The notes beneath the pieces were generated by a model. The model ran no database searches and had not been told where the DNA came from. It saw nothing but the letters and a program-made list of their open reading frames with translations. Source: Nocardia pneumoniae NBRC 100136 (GTDB lineage Bacteria > Actinomycetota > Actinomycetes > Mycobacteriales > Mycobacteriaceae). From it: DNA of 64,000 bases. The stretch is from the NCBI RefSeq assembly GCF_000308755.1, contig NZ_BAGF01000079.1, forward strand, positions 124,001 through 188,000. Reading direction: 5' to 3'. Below are positions 16,771 to 25,973 of the stretch, piece after piece (the first letter of the stretch is position 1; each line of letters begins with the position of its first letter). A program made the translations under genes and the position numbers.

Positions 16771-18234
16771 GTGAACGGTGCTCTTCAAGATCGTCCCGTG
16801 TCGTCTGGGGACGAGGGGTACTGCAAGGCATTGAAGCCGCGGCAGGTGCAGATGATGGCGATCGGCGGCACTATCGGCACCGGCTTGTTCCTGGGCGCTG
16901 GTGGGCGACTGGCGACAGCGGGACCTGGCCTGTTCCTGGTGTACGCCATCTGCGGGGCGTTCGTCTTCCTGATGCTTCGGGCGCTCGGCGAACTGGTGCT
17001 GTATCGACCCTCGTCAGGATCGGTCGTGTCCTACGCCCGGGAATTCTTCGGGGAGAAAGCCGCTTTCGTGGCGGGGTGGATGTACTTCCTGTTCTGGGCG
17101 ATGAGCGCGGTCGTGGAAACCACTGCGATCGCTACCTACTTCCGCTACTGGCGTCTGTTCGACGCTGCTCCGCAGTGGCTACTGGCACTGGTCGCATTGA
17201 CGGCGGTGCTTGGAGTGAATCTGGTATCGGTGCGGCGGTTCGGTGAGTTCGAATTCTGGGCCGCTCTGGTGAAAGTCCTCGCCGTTGTCGTGTTCCTGAT
17301 CGTCGGGACTGTATTTCTCGCCGGCCGGTTCCGCATACAGGGCCACAGCACCGGGCTGGACGTGATCACAGGAACGGACGGAATCCTTCCCACAGGTGCA
17401 CTACCGCTGATCATGGTGACCTCCGGTGTGCTGTGCGCATATTCGGGAGTCGAACTGATCGGCACGATCGCCGGAGAGACCGAAAATCCCGCCGAGGTGA
17501 TGCCCAGGGCGATCAACAGGGTGATAGCCCGAATCGCACTGTTCTATGTCGGTTCTCTGCTGTTGTTCGGGCTGCTGCTGCCCTACACGGCATACGCGGC
17601 CGGCGTCAGTCCGTTCGTCACATTCTTCTCCACGCTCGGCGTAGGCGGCTCGGCAACCGCCGTGAACGTTGTGGTGCTGACAGCCGCCTTCTCCAGCTTG
17701 AACGCCGGACTGTATGGAACGGGCCGTATCCTGCGCACGATGGCCGTCACCGGCAGCGCACCCTTGTTCGCCGCCAGAATATCGACGACGGGCGTGCCCT
17801 ATGGCGGAGTCCTGTTGACGGGCTCGGTCGCCCTCGTCGGGGTGGCGCTCAACGCCATCGCGCCAGGGAAAGCGTTCGAGATCGCCCTGAACATGGCCAC
17901 ACTCGGAATACTGACGGCATGGGCGATGATCGTCGCATGCCAGATACAGCTCTGGCGTCGAGCCCGCGCCGGAAAAGTCGAGCGGCCCGCATATCGCCTG
18001 CCAGGCACACCCTACACCGGTCTGGCGACCCTGGCGTTCCTTGCGGCTGTGCCCGTACTCATGGCCTGCAGTGACGATGACGTGCAACAATGGACCGTCG
18101 CGACGCTGCTACTTATCGCTCCGGCACTCATGGTGGGCTGGTATCTCACTCGAAAGAACCTGCCCGTCCAAGTCGCACAAGCCGACAGCGCCAATGCATC
18201 CGCGAAAACACCGGGTGACCCCTCACGGCGATAG
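16771..18234 (+). CDS. Amino acid permease, L-asparagine (AnsP) type
   Basis: A protein of about 487 aa with twelve predicted membrane helices, APC superfamily. The N-terminus KALKPRQVQMMAIGGTIGTG and LGAGGRLATAGPGLF matches asparagine permeases of mycobacteria; substrate is inferred from this. GTG 16771 is chosen because GGAGAAG lies just upstream; ATG 16738 in the same frame has none. The third codon position is less extreme in GC than in neighbouring genes, which may indicate later acquisition. It converges on metE. Confidence 0.8.
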   Translation: MNGALQDRPVSSGDEGYCKALKPRQVQMMAIGGTIGTGLFLGAGGRLATAGPGLFLVYAICGAFVFLMLRALGELVLYRPSSGSVVSYAREFFGEKAAFVAGWMYFLFWAMSAVVETTAIATYFRYWRLFDAAPQWLLALVALTAVLGVNLVSVRRFGEFEFWAALVKVLAVVVFLIVGTVFLAGRFRIQGHSTGLDVITGTDGILPTGALPLIMVTSGVLCAYSGVELIGTIAGETENPAEVMPRAINRVIARIALFYVGSLLLFGLLLPYTAYAAGVSPFVTFFSTLGVGGSATAVNVVVLTAAFSSLNAGLYGTGRILRTMAVTGSAPLFAARISTTGVPYGGVLLTGSVALVGVALNAIAPGKAFEIALNMATLGILTAWAMIVACQIQLWRRARAGKVERPAYRLPGTPYTGLATLAFLAAVPVLMACSDDDVQQWTVATLLLIAPALMVGWYLTRKNLPVQVAQADSANASAKTPGDPSRR

Positions 18235-18278
18235 CCTTGCGGCAGGGTGAACGGCGGAGTGGCGAAGGTACACCTAGT

Positions 18279-20594
18279 TCACTCGACGGCTTCCGCGGAT
18301 TGGGCGCGCCTGCGGACGCGGCGCGCCGCGGCGACCATGTTCCGCAGCGACGGCTCGAGCTGCCAATAATGGCGAGTCTTCAGGCCGCCGTCCGGATTGG
18401 CCCACAAACGGTGCGGCGTCACCGCTTCCGCTGCCGCGGTGAGCAATTCGTCCAGCTCGTCGATGTCCGGGATGCGCGCGGACCGGCTCTCGTACACGCC
18501 GGGGCCGACGCCGTGGCTGAGTCCGTGCCCGGAGGCGCAGTCCTCCTTCAGCGCACGCAGCACCCACTCGATGGAGCGGGTCGCCACGATCGCGGTGACG
18601 TCGGCGTCGAGCTCCTCGATCGCGTCGACCACCTCGGCGCGGCCGGAATAGCCGATGTGCGTGTGGATCTGGGTCTCGGCCTGCACACCGGAGGTGGCCA
18701 GCCGGAACGCGCCGACCGCCCAGCGCAGGTACTCCGCCCTGCCCTCGGGACGCAGCGGCAGCATCTCCCGGATCGCGGGCTCGTCGACCTGGATGATCGA
18801 GATGCCCGCCTTCTCCAGGTCCACCACCTCGTCCCGGATGGCCAGCGCCACCTGGTCGGCGGTCTCGTGCAGCGGCTGGTCCTGCCGGACGAACGAACGG
18901 GCGATCATGGTGACCGGTCCGGTCACCATGCCCTTGACCGGCTTGTCGGTGAGCGACTGCGCGTAGCTGATCCACTCCACCGACATCGGCGCTGGCCGCG
19001 ACACGTCACCGTAGAGGATCGGCGGACGCACACACCGCGATCCGTACACCTGCACCCAGCCGAAATGGGTGGTCGCGAAGCCATCGAGCAGCTCGGCGAA
19101 GTACTGGATCATGTCGTTGCGCTCGTGCTCGCCGTGCACCAGCACGTCCAGCCCGATGTCCTCTTGGAGCCGGATCGTCGCCTCGATCTCGGCTTCGATC
19201 CGCTTGCGGTACTCCTCGTAGGACAACCGCCCCTCACCGAGGTCGTAGCGCGCCTGACGGATCTGTGTGGTCTGCGGGAAGGACCCGAGTGTGGTCGTGG
19301 GCACCGGCGGCAGGTTCAGCTTGCGCTGCTGCGCTTCCCGGCGGACTTCGTAGGGCTCGCGCGAGCGCATCTCCGACGTGATCGCGTACACCCGTTGCCG
19401 CACCGCGTGCTTCTGCTTGAAGTGCACTTCGGTGGGCCGCTTGCGCCACTTCTCCGACGGACCCTCGGTGAGCGCCTTGGCGAGCGAAACCACTTCGCCC
19501 ACCTTTTGTTTCGCGAACGCGAGCCGGTCGGCGACATTGCCCTCGATGTCGTATTCGATGAGCAGGTCGTAGGGCACGTGCAGCAGCGTGGTCCCGGTCG
19601 AGACCACCAAATCCGGACACACCTGAGCGAGTTCGTTGAGGTATTCCAGCGTCACGTAGCGGTCGGCGCGCCACACGTTGCGGCCGCTGATCACGCCCGC
19701 GTAGAGGCGCTTGCGCCGGATGCCGGGGACCTTCGCCAGATCCTCCGGACGCATCCGATGACTCGCCAGATCGAGGCCGATCGCCTCGACACCGGTACCG
19801 GCCAGGATGGTCAACGCCTCACCGAAATCGCCGTACTGCCCGGTGACCAGCATGCGCGGACGCAGCGGCGCTTTGGACAGCCGGTGGTAGGCGGCCTCGA
19901 ACGCCGCCAGCTCGGCGGGCGTGCGCTCGCTGGTGAACGCGGGCTCGTCCAGCTGCACGCAGGTGGCGCCGCGCTTGGCGAGGATCTCGAACAGCTCCTC
20001 GTAGACCGGCAGCAGCTTGTCCAGCAGGCTCAGGGTGTCGAACCCGCCCGGCTCGCCGGGGATGTGCCCGGCCTTGGACAGCAGCAGCAGCGACACCGGA
20101 CCCAGAACAACCGGCCGCAGTTCGATGTCTTGCTGCTTGGCCCGGTCGAATTCGTCCAGCAGCGCCTCGGGATGCAGCGAGAACTCGGTGTCGGCGTCCA
20201 GTTCCGGCTGACGGTAGTGGTAGTTCGTGCCGAAGAACCGGACCAGCTCCAGGGGCGGCAGATCCGGGCGGCCGCGCGCCATCAGGAAGTAGAAATCCAG
20301 CGGGTGCATGCCCTCCCGGTACGGCTCGAACCGCTTGGGCACGGCGCCGAACAGCAGCGCGTTGTCCAGCACGTGGTCGTAGAAGGAGAAGGTATTGCCA
20401 GGGACCTGGGTCAGGCCCGTCGCGGCCAGCTCGTTGAACTGGGTCTCCTGGATCTCGCGCCCGACCGCCAGCAGTTCGTCGCGGTCGATACCACCGTGCC
20501 AGTAGGACTCCAGCGCCCGCTTGAGCTCGCGGTGTGGTCCGATCCTGGGATAGCCGAGAATGCTCGACCCGTAGCCGTCGGTCACGTTCACCAT
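18279..20594 (-). CDS. metE: MetE-like methyltransferase lacking canonical zinc ligands
   Basis: A 771-aa full-length homologue of cobalamin-independent methionine synthase. The N-terminal half starts SSILGYPRIGPHRELKRA. The catalytic barrel has TTTLGSFPQTTQIR, DVLVHGEHERNDM and IIQVDEPAIRE. In E. coli MetE zinc is held by His641, Cys643, Glu665 and Cys726. Here the motifs read IHTHIGYS, TAIVATRS and NPDGGLKTR. The histidine is kept but both cysteines are Gly and the glutamate is Val. Classical homocysteine activation is thus doubtful, and the protein may have another role or be decaying. The frame is intact. The symbol reflects homology only. Confidence 0.85.
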   Translation of the reverse strand: MVNVTDGYGSSILGYPRIGPHRELKRALESYWHGGIDRDELLAVGREIQETQFNELAATGLTQVPGNTFSFYDHVLDNALLFGAVPKRFEPYREGMHPLDFYFLMARGRPDLPPLELVRFFGTNYHYRQPELDADTEFSLHPEALLDEFDRAKQQDIELRPVVLGPVSLLLLSKAGHIPGEPGGFDTLSLLDKLLPVYEELFEILAKRGATCVQLDEPAFTSERTPAELAAFEAAYHRLSKAPLRPRMLVTGQYGDFGEALTILAGTGVEAIGLDLASHRMRPEDLAKVPGIRRKRLYAGVISGRNVWRADRYVTLEYLNELAQVCPDLVVSTGTTLLHVPYDLLIEYDIEGNVADRLAFAKQKVGEVVSLAKALTEGPSEKWRKRPTEVHFKQKHAVRQRVYAITSEMRSREPYEVRREAQQRKLNLPPVPTTTLGSFPQTTQIRQARYDLGEGRLSYEEYRKRIEAEIEATIRLQEDIGLDVLVHGEHERNDMIQYFAELLDGFATTHFGWVQVYGSRCVRPPILYGDVSRPAPMSVEWISYAQSLTDKPVKGMVTGPVTMIARSFVRQDQPLHETADQVALAIRDEVVDLEKAGISIIQVDEPAIREMLPLRPEGRAEYLRWAVGAFRLATSGVQAETQIHTHIGYSGRAEVVDAIEELDADVTAIVATRSIEWVLRALKEDCASGHGLSHGVGPGVYESRSARIPDIDELDELLTAAAEAVTPHRLWANPDGGLKTRHYWQLEPSLRNMVAAARRVRRRAQSAEAVE

Positions 20595-20846
20595 GAGCGG
20601 GACACTCCCTTTCGGTCACCTGGGCGGTATGCCCTGGATATTCGGCCGAGCCGCTCCCACGACCCGGCCTTCTTGGAGCTTATGCCGATAGTTGCCACCG
20701 GCTGAGCATCACCAAGTTCTAGCTGATTCCTCGCACTCACCGAGGTCCGAGCACCATCGGCGCGCAGACCTCGCCAGCGAATCGCGGACAACAAACGCCC
20801 GATCTCCACCTTCCCCGCCCGGTCGGGTGCGAGTCTTACGAGCACC

Positions 20847-20941
20847 GTTCGCGGCCCGTCTCGCATCCGAGCGGCCGAAGCGCATGCGCCGCAGGCGCGA
20901 GTCTCGGTCGCTCGGATGCGAGACTTCCCGGGGCCGCGAAC
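20847..20941 (-). terminator. Long two-stage hairpin between two genes
   Basis: The inner stem is a perfect 16-bp pair (20858-20873 with 20909-20924). The outer stem is a perfect 11-bp pair (20847-20857 with 20931-20941), separated by a 6-nt bulge on one side. It begins 23 bp past the hydroxybutyryl-CoA dehydrogenase stop, as expected for its terminator. CGCCGCAGGCGCG recurs in its loop and just outside. The 20595-20964 gap holds no gene or recognised riboswitch. Confidence 0.7.
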
Positions 20942-20964
20942 ACGCCGCGCCGCAGGCGCGGCAA

Positions 20965-21834
20965 TCAGGCACGGTACTGGTAGAAGCCCGCTCCGGTCTT
21001 CTTGCCCAGCAGCCCGGCCTCGACCATGCGCATGAGCAGCGGCGGGGCCGAGTACAGCGGCTCCTTGAACTCCGCGTACATCGAGTCCGCGATGGACTTC
21101 ACGGTGTCCAGGCCGACCAGGTCGGTCAGCGCCAGCGGGCCCATCGGGTGGGCGCAGCCGAGCACCATGGCCTTGTCCACGTCCTCCTTGGTGGCGAAGC
21201 CGGATTCCACCATGCGGATGGCCGACAGGAGGTAGGGCACCAGCAGCGCGTTGACCACGAAACCGGAGCGGTCGGCCGAGCGCACCACCTGCTTGCCGAG
21301 CACGTCGCCGGCGAAGGCCTCGGCCCGTGTGGAGACCGACTCGCTGGTCTTGAGCGTGGTGACCAGCTCGACCAACGGCAGCACCGGTACCGGGTTGAAG
21401 AAATGCATGCCGACCACGCGCTCGGGGTTCGCCGTCGCGACCGCGATCTTCATGATCGGGATGGAGGAGGTGTTGGAGGCCAGCACCGCCGACGGGTCGG
21501 TCACGACCTTGTCGAGTTCGGCGAAGATGCTCGTCTTCACCTTCTCGTCCTCGAGCACCGCCTCGACCACCAGCTGGCGGTCGGCGAAGTCGCCGAGGTC
21601 GGAGGTGAAGCGCAGCCGCCATGCGGCCTGTTCGCGCTCGCGCTCGGTGATCTTGCCGCTGCTCACGCCACGATCGAGGGATCGCAGGATGCGGGCGCGG
21701 CCCGCGGCAGCTAGTTCCCGGGTCTGCTCGTACACCAGCACGTCGACGTGCGCGCGTGCACACACCTCCGCGATTCCTGCGCCCATCTGTCCGGCGCCGA
21801 TGATCCCGACGCGTTGGATCTTTTCGCTGCTCAC
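20965..21834 (-). CDS. fadB2: 3-hydroxybutyryl-CoA dehydrogenase
   Basis: A 289-aa NAD(P)-dependent dehydrogenase. The Rossmann motif VGIIGAGQMGAGIAEVCA is at residues ~8-25. The catalytic dyad region VVGMHFFNPVPVLPLVE and SGFVVNALLVPYL follow, then the C-terminal helical domain (MGPLALTDLVGLDTVKS, KTGAGFYQY). It oxidises (S)-3-hydroxyacyl-CoA, usually hydroxybutyryl-CoA, in the cytosol. The length matches stand-alone FadB2. Isocitrate lyase is the next gene upstream on the same strand, but terminators separate them; both fit growth on fatty acids or acetate. Confidence 0.9.
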   Translation of the reverse strand: MSSEKIQRVGIIGAGQMGAGIAEVCARAHVDVLVYEQTRELAAAGRARILRSLDRGVSSGKITEREREQAAWRLRFTSDLGDFADRQLVVEAVLEDEKVKTSIFAELDKVVTDPSAVLASNTSSIPIMKIAVATANPERVVGMHFFNPVPVLPLVELVTTLKTSESVSTRAEAFAGDVLGKQVVRSADRSGFVVNALLVPYLLSAIRMVESGFATKEDVDKAMVLGCAHPMGPLALTDLVGLDTVKSIADSMYAEFKEPLYSAPPLLMRMVEAGLLGKKTGAGFYQYRA

Positions 21835-21933
21835 GTCCCGCTCCTGCTGGGTTGTCTGGCTCTGGGGTGGCTGGTCTGCGAAGGTGCCGCTCCGGTGTGA
21901 GCGAGCGCCCTTCGCTGGTCCAAGGTATAGGGA

Positions 21934-21969
21934 TGCCCTCCCCGCCGGGGCTGTTCAGCGGGGAGGGCA
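21934..21969 (-). terminator. Hairpin terminator downstream of aceA
   Basis: Perfect 12-bp arms (TGCCCTCCCCGC and its complement) with a 12-nt loop lie 77 bp past the aceA stop, before the next gene. Confidence 0.75.
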
Positions 21970-22045
21970 GTACACCCCTACCGGAGTAGAGGATGGTCGG
22001 TATTCACGTCGGGAAACCTCGCTTCCCTCGGTGCCGACGGTCGGC

Positions 22046-23335
22046 TCAGTGGAACTGACCCTCTTCGGTGGAGCCCTTGAGCGCCGCGGTGGAGGTGTTC
22101 GGGTCCACGGTGGTGGCGATGGTGTCGAAGTAGCCGGCGCCGACCTCACGCTGGTGCTTGATGGCGGTGAAGCCACGCTCGGCGGCGGCCTTGAACTCGC
22201 GCTCCTGCAGGTCGACGAAGGCGGTCATGCCCTCGCGGGCGTAGCCGTAGGCCAGGTCGAACATGCCGTAGTTGAGCGAGTGGAAGCCGGCCAGGGTGAT
22301 GAACTGGAACTTGAAGCCCATCGCGCCGAGCTCACGCTGGAACTTCGCGATGGTCGCGTCGTCCAGGTGGGCCTTCCAGTTGAAGGACGGCGAGCAGTTG
22401 TAGGCCAGCAGCTGGTCCGGGAACTCGCCACGGACGGCCTCGGCGAACTTGCGCGCGACCTCGAGGTCCGGCACGCCGGTCTCCATCCAGATGAGGTCGG
22501 CGTAGGGGGCGTAGGCCTTGGCGCGCGCGATGCAAGGCTCGATGCCGTTCTTCACACCGAAGAAGCCCTCGGGGGTGCGGGTGCCGTCCAGGAACTCACG
22601 GTCGCGCTCGTCGACGTCCGAGGTGATCAGGGTGGCGGCCTCGGCGTCGGTGCGGGCGATGATCACCGACGGGACGTCGGCGACGTCGGCGGCCAGACGC
22701 GCGGAGGTCAGGGTGCGGATGTGCTGCTGGGTCGGGATGAGCACCTTGCCGCCCAGGTGGCCGCACTTCTTCTCGGAGGCCAGCTGGTCCTCCCAGTGCA
22801 CACCGGCGGCGCCGGCGGCGATCATGGCCTTCTGCAGCTCGTAGGCGTTCAGCGCGCCACCGAAGCCGGCCTCGGCGTCGGCGACGATCGGGGCCAGCCA
22901 GTTGGAGACGGAGGTGTCGCCCTCGACCTTGGCGATCTCGTCGGCGCGCAGCAGCGCGTTGTTGATGCGGCGGACCACGGCCGGAACCGAGTTGGCCGGG
23001 TACAGCGACTGGTCGGGGTAGGTGTGGCCGGAGAGGTTCGCGTCACCGGCGACCTGCCAACCGGACAGGTAGATGGCCTTCAGGCCAGCGCGGACCTGCT
23101 GGACCGCCTGGTTGCCGGTGAGGGCGCCGAGGGAGTTGATGTAGTCCTCGTTGTTGACGAGATCCCACAGGATCTCCGAGCCGCGGCGAGCGAGCGTGTG
23201 CTCCTCGACGACGGTGCCCTGGAGCTTCACCACCTGCTCCGCGGTGTAGTTACGGGTGATGCCCTTCCAGCGCGGGTTGGTGTCCCAATCCTGCTGGATT
23301 TCCGCAGCGGTCTTCGGGGTGCCGGTGGTCGACAT
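22046..23335 (-). CDS. aceA: Isocitrate lyase
   Basis: A 429-aa enzyme cleaving isocitrate to glyoxylate and succinate in the glyoxylate shunt. The active-site loop SEKKCGHLGGKVL carries the KKCGH signature, and EVESQ-free N-terminus MSTTGTPKTAAEIQQDW is typical of actinobacterial ICL1. Other hallmarks are YLSGWQVAGDAN and LAYNCSPSFNWK. ATG 23335 follows GAGGAAGTGGAG; an in-frame extension upstream is not supported. The upstream region is AT-rich and carries TTTGC/GCAAA motifs resembling RamB-type sites. Glyoxylate could also come from the purine pathway 5 kb away. Confidence 0.95.
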   Translation of the reverse strand: MSTTGTPKTAAEIQQDWDTNPRWKGITRNYTAEQVVKLQGTVVEEHTLARRGSEILWDLVNNEDYINSLGALTGNQAVQQVRAGLKAIYLSGWQVAGDANLSGHTYPDQSLYPANSVPAVVRRINNALLRADEIAKVEGDTSVSNWLAPIVADAEAGFGGALNAYELQKAMIAAGAAGVHWEDQLASEKKCGHLGGKVLIPTQQHIRTLTSARLAADVADVPSVIIARTDAEAATLITSDVDERDREFLDGTRTPEGFFGVKNGIEPCIARAKAYAPYADLIWMETGVPDLEVARKFAEAVRGEFPDQLLAYNCSPSFNWKAHLDDATIAKFQRELGAMGFKFQFITLAGFHSLNYGMFDLAYGYAREGMTAFVDLQEREFKAAAERGFTAIKHQREVGAGYFDTIATTVDPNTSTAALKGSTEEGQFH

Positions 23336-23517
23336 CTGTGACTCCACTTCCTCGTTCAGTCGAATGCCCAACGCTCGAGCTGGTGGACAACTCGAACTGC
23401 TGGAGCGGCAATTCGCAGGCTTGCTATGGCCTGGGGATGTACTTCCACACGATGGCACACGAAGAAATGGCCGTCTACCTGTTGCTAATGCGAATCTGAG
23501 CTAGGTTTGCCGCCCTC

Positions 23518-23555
23518 TTTGCTAACTCTGCAAAATTTGCCACTGAATTGCAAAG
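23518..23555 (-). promoter_or_regulatory. AT-rich aceA upstream region with TTTGC/GCAAA repeats
   Basis: Within 38 bp there are TTTGCT, TGCAAAATTTGC and TTGCAAAG, clustered in the most AT-rich stretch nearby and about 180 bp before the aceA start. RamB of related bacteria binds A-rich TTTGCAA motifs at icl promoters, so a similar regulator is plausible. The remaining part of the 23336-23788 gap shows no gene. Confidence 0.45.
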
Positions 23556-23788
23556 GTCGAATCTACCCGCCGGTAGCCCTGACGTGCGGTTTTAGCGTAA
23601 CGCTCGTACTGTTACCGGAACGCCAGCGGGGCCACCTATCGCGGGCCGCCGATTCCCGACTGTGAGCACCTTCACAAGTTCGGGCGGGTGCCGTTCGTGT
23701 GTGCCACGCCACCGCGATGCGTCGCCGATCCAACTGGGTCACGAGCGTCCCGATCCGCGGACAACTGCACGCCGCCCAAGGGACTCCG

Positions 23789-24637
23789 CTACGACTCCCC
23801 ACGGAGGCCGATACCAAGGACCTCGCACACCTTCGCGGCATAACCGGCCGGGTGCGTCAGGTTCCCGTTGTGCCCGCCGGGAAATTGCACAACGACCCCA
23901 TCGCGCAACGTCGCCAACTCCAGCGCGCACTTGTAGTCGAAGACATGCCGCGCGGTCGTACGCCCACAAGCGGAAACGATGCGGACCGGAGACCGCCGCA
24001 AGCGGGCGGCGTCGAGGTGGTCTTCCCGAATCGCGGTGAAGTCATGGCCGAGGAAGTACTCGAAGTTCGCGGCTCGCTCGGGTCCGAGCTCAGGCGCGGT
24101 CACACCGGGTTCCCGGTCCGCACTCGCCGGATCGATCCCGAGCGAGCGCACCATCGGCGCCAGCGCGGCACGCCAGCCGTCCCGGACGAACACTTCCTGA
24201 CAGCGTTCGAGTTCCATCAGGTGCTGGGCACGGTCGGCCGCGGCGAGCAGCCACGGCGCGACGGGCTCGTGCGCGATGAGCGTGTGCAGCCGATCCGGAT
24301 GCCGGACGGCCACGTGCAGGCCGATGACCGCGCCCATGCTGCATCCGAGCATCCGGACCGGCTCATCCGTCACGGCGCCGAGCAAGCGATAGACGTCATC
24401 GGCGTGTGTCGCGATCAATGCGGACCGCTGGGTATCGCGCGGAGCGCTGCGCGACAGGCCGCGCCGGTCGTAGGTGACGACGGTGAAGTCGTGTTCCAGA
24501 TGCCGAACCAGATCCTCGCTACGCCGCGCGTCGCCCTCCCCGCTCTGTGCGATCAGCAACATCGGGCCACTGCCGCGCACTTCGTAGTACAGCTCGGCGC
24601 CGGGGACTTGGAGGACGTGTGTGGAAATCGCGCTCAT
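23789..24637 (-). CDS. Alpha/beta hydrolase
   Basis: A protein of about 282 aa with the alpha/beta-hydrolase pattern. LLIAQSGEGDARRSEDLV is the oxyanion region (a Gln replaces the usual HG). VVTYDRRGLSRS follows, then the nucleophile elbow MLGCSMGAVIGL (Ser near 110) and the late His in PGGHNGN. ATG 24637 is preferred because the longer frame begins at a TTG inside the operator region. It is divergent from a MarR-type gene, with palindromes between them. The substrate is unknown. Confidence 0.82.
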   Translation of the reverse strand: MSAISTHVLQVPGAELYYEVRGSGPMLLIAQSGEGDARRSEDLVRHLEHDFTVVTYDRRGLSRSAPRDTQRSALIATHADDVYRLLGAVTDEPVRMLGCSMGAVIGLHVAVRHPDRLHTLIAHEPVAPWLLAAADRAQHLMELERCQEVFVRDGWRAALAPMVRSLGIDPASADREPGVTAPELGPERAANFEYFLGHDFTAIREDHLDAARLRRSPVRIVSACGRTTARHVFDYKCALELATLRDGVVVQFPGGHNGNLTHPAGYAAKVCEVLGIGLRGES

Positions 24638-24654
24638 GCCGAGCACACTAATCA

Positions 24655-24699
24655 ATCAGTACTGATACATTAATGGTGATGTATCTAATCTGATGTATC
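24655..24699. promoter_or_regulatory. Palindrome cluster in hydrolase/MarR divergent promoter
   Basis: ATCAGTACTGAT (24655-24666) is a perfect 12-bp palindrome. It is followed by GATACAT, 8 bp, ATGTATC (24664-24685) and a third GATGTATC half-site at 24692-24699. The AT-rich symmetric arrangement between divergent genes fits a MarR operator, controlling both. Confidence 0.7.
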
Positions 24700-24708
24700 G
24701 TGGGTGCC

Positions 24709-25167
24709 ATGGACGGAGTGGAGCTGTTCCTCTTGGGCCGGACCCTGATGAAGATCGGCGAGCAGGCGCTGCCGACCGAGGGACTGGGCGGCGGGCACCG
24801 ACCGGTACTCATCGTGTCCAGCGACATCCTCGAGCACCCGGACAGCACGGTGGGCGAGATCGCCGCGCGCACCGGGCTGCCGCAGAGCGCCGTGTCCACC
24901 GCCGTGGCTCGGCTCAGGGAGGCCGGTTCGATCACCACGACGATCGACCCGCGCGACCGGCGGCGCTCCCTGGTACGCCCGGCCGACCGGGTGTCGCCGC
25001 GGGTAGCCGAGGTGCGTGCGACGCCCGTGGACAATGCGGTAGCGGCGGCACTTGCCGACGACGACCCGGCCGCCGTGCGCGAGGTGCTCGACGCACTCGC
25101 CACGCTGGCTCGCCACCTCCGGCCGCGGGAGGCCGGAAACGGCGGCCGCGGGAGGCGCTCCACTTAG
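24709..25167 (+). CDS. MarR-type winged helix-turn-helix regulator
   Basis: A protein of about 152 aa. The winged helix is visible as DSTVGEIAARTGLPQSAVST, AVARLREAGSITTT and the wing IDPRDRRRSLVRPAD. Flanking helices serve dimerisation. The ATG at 24709 is taken; a GTG at 24700 overlaps the operator. It is divergent from an alpha/beta hydrolase, with inverted repeats in the promoter, so it probably represses both. The inducer is unknown. Confidence 0.8.
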   Translation: MDGVELFLLGRTLMKIGEQALPTEGLGGGHRPVLIVSSDILEHPDSTVGEIAARTGLPQSAVSTAVARLREAGSITTTIDPRDRRRSLVRPADRVSPRVAEVRATPVDNAVAAALADDDPAAVREVLDALATLARHLRPREAGNGGRGRRST

Positions 25168-25222
25168 GACGAGATGCCCAGGTGCGTTCACGCCTTTGGC
25201 GCGGTGCCCCTGCGGGTGTGCC

Positions 25223-25243
25223 GGTTGCAACGTTTGTGCAACC
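25223..25243. repeat. Small inverted repeat in 290-bp gap
   Basis: GGTTGCA, 7 bp, TGCAACC is a perfect 7-bp inverted repeat downstream of the MarR gene. It may be an operator or weak terminator. The rest of 25168-25457 shows no gene. Confidence 0.4.
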
Positions 25244-25457
25244 CCGTCCTCGTGTCTGGTCTCGACTGTCCGCAGCACGTCACAGTGTGCGAATAGACAG
25301 ATGTCACCGGATCAGAGACGGAACCGGGCCGCTGCAACGCCGCCCCTCTGGATTCGGGGGAATTCGACCGAATCAACGGCAGCTGAGGATGGATGCGACT
25401 CTCGGTACAACTGGTGCGGCTGATCGTCCTGCCGACGTCGGACTTCGGAGTGTAGCG

Positions 25458-25973
25458 GTGCGAGTGATGGACGAACTGCCTGCGACGCGGCGTGGCCGCG
25501 GCCGCACTCTGCCGACGGAGGGGACGACCGCACTCGACGCGGGCCCGCTGTTGTCGGCAAAGGAGTTGCTGTGCGCGATGCGCGGGAATTACGTGGGCGA
25601 CCACCCGCTGGCGCGGTGGGCACACCGGCTCGCCGAGCTGCATCGCCTGCGACGACTCGACGGCAGCGGCGAGAAGCGCTGTATCCGTGCGGATCTCGTG
25701 CACGCGATCGACGTTTGGGCCGAGCACAATGTGCCGCAGCATCGCCACGGTGCCGCAATGCATACCGAGACGCTCGGGTCGGTGATCGACCGCATCGCGG
25801 ACGCCCACTCGCGCGCCACCACCGTACTGATGGCTTGCCGGACAGCAGCGGATCCTCATGTACATGCCGCATGGCACCGGCTGGCCGAACTAGTCGATGG
25901 ATACAACGATCTGGTCGCACAAGTGACCGACGGGCTGCGGCGACTGCCGGCACCGGCAGGAGAGAACTGGTGA
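25458..25973 (+). CDS. DUF4254 domain protein (first of tandem pair)
   Basis: About 171 aa. It contains the DUF4254 pattern: a helix with LARWAHRLAELHRLR, then DLVHAIDVWAEHNVP, the hallmark AAMHTETLGSVIDRIAD, and WHRLAELVDGYNDLVAQVTD before a final RRLP. The start is uncertain: GTG 25458 has GGAG 7 nt upstream, ATG 25467 follows, and the frame is open further. The stop overlaps the start of a second DUF4254 gene. The function is unknown; the family is common and multicopy in Nocardia. Confidence 0.75.
   Translation: MRVMDELPATRRGRGRTLPTEGTTALDAGPLLSAKELLCAMRGNYVGDHPLARWAHRLAELHRLRRLDGSGEKRCIRADLVHAIDVWAEHNVPQHRHGAAMHTETLGSVIDRIADAHSRATTVLMACRTAADPHVHAAWHRLAELVDGYNDLVAQVTDGLRRLPAPAGENW

Noticed and set aside
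20595..20846. Possible cobalamin or SAM riboswitch before the MetE-like gene
   Set aside because: I looked for B12-box and SAM-IV core features on the minus strand and found no convincing match; only the downstream hairpin of the neighbouring gene is clear.
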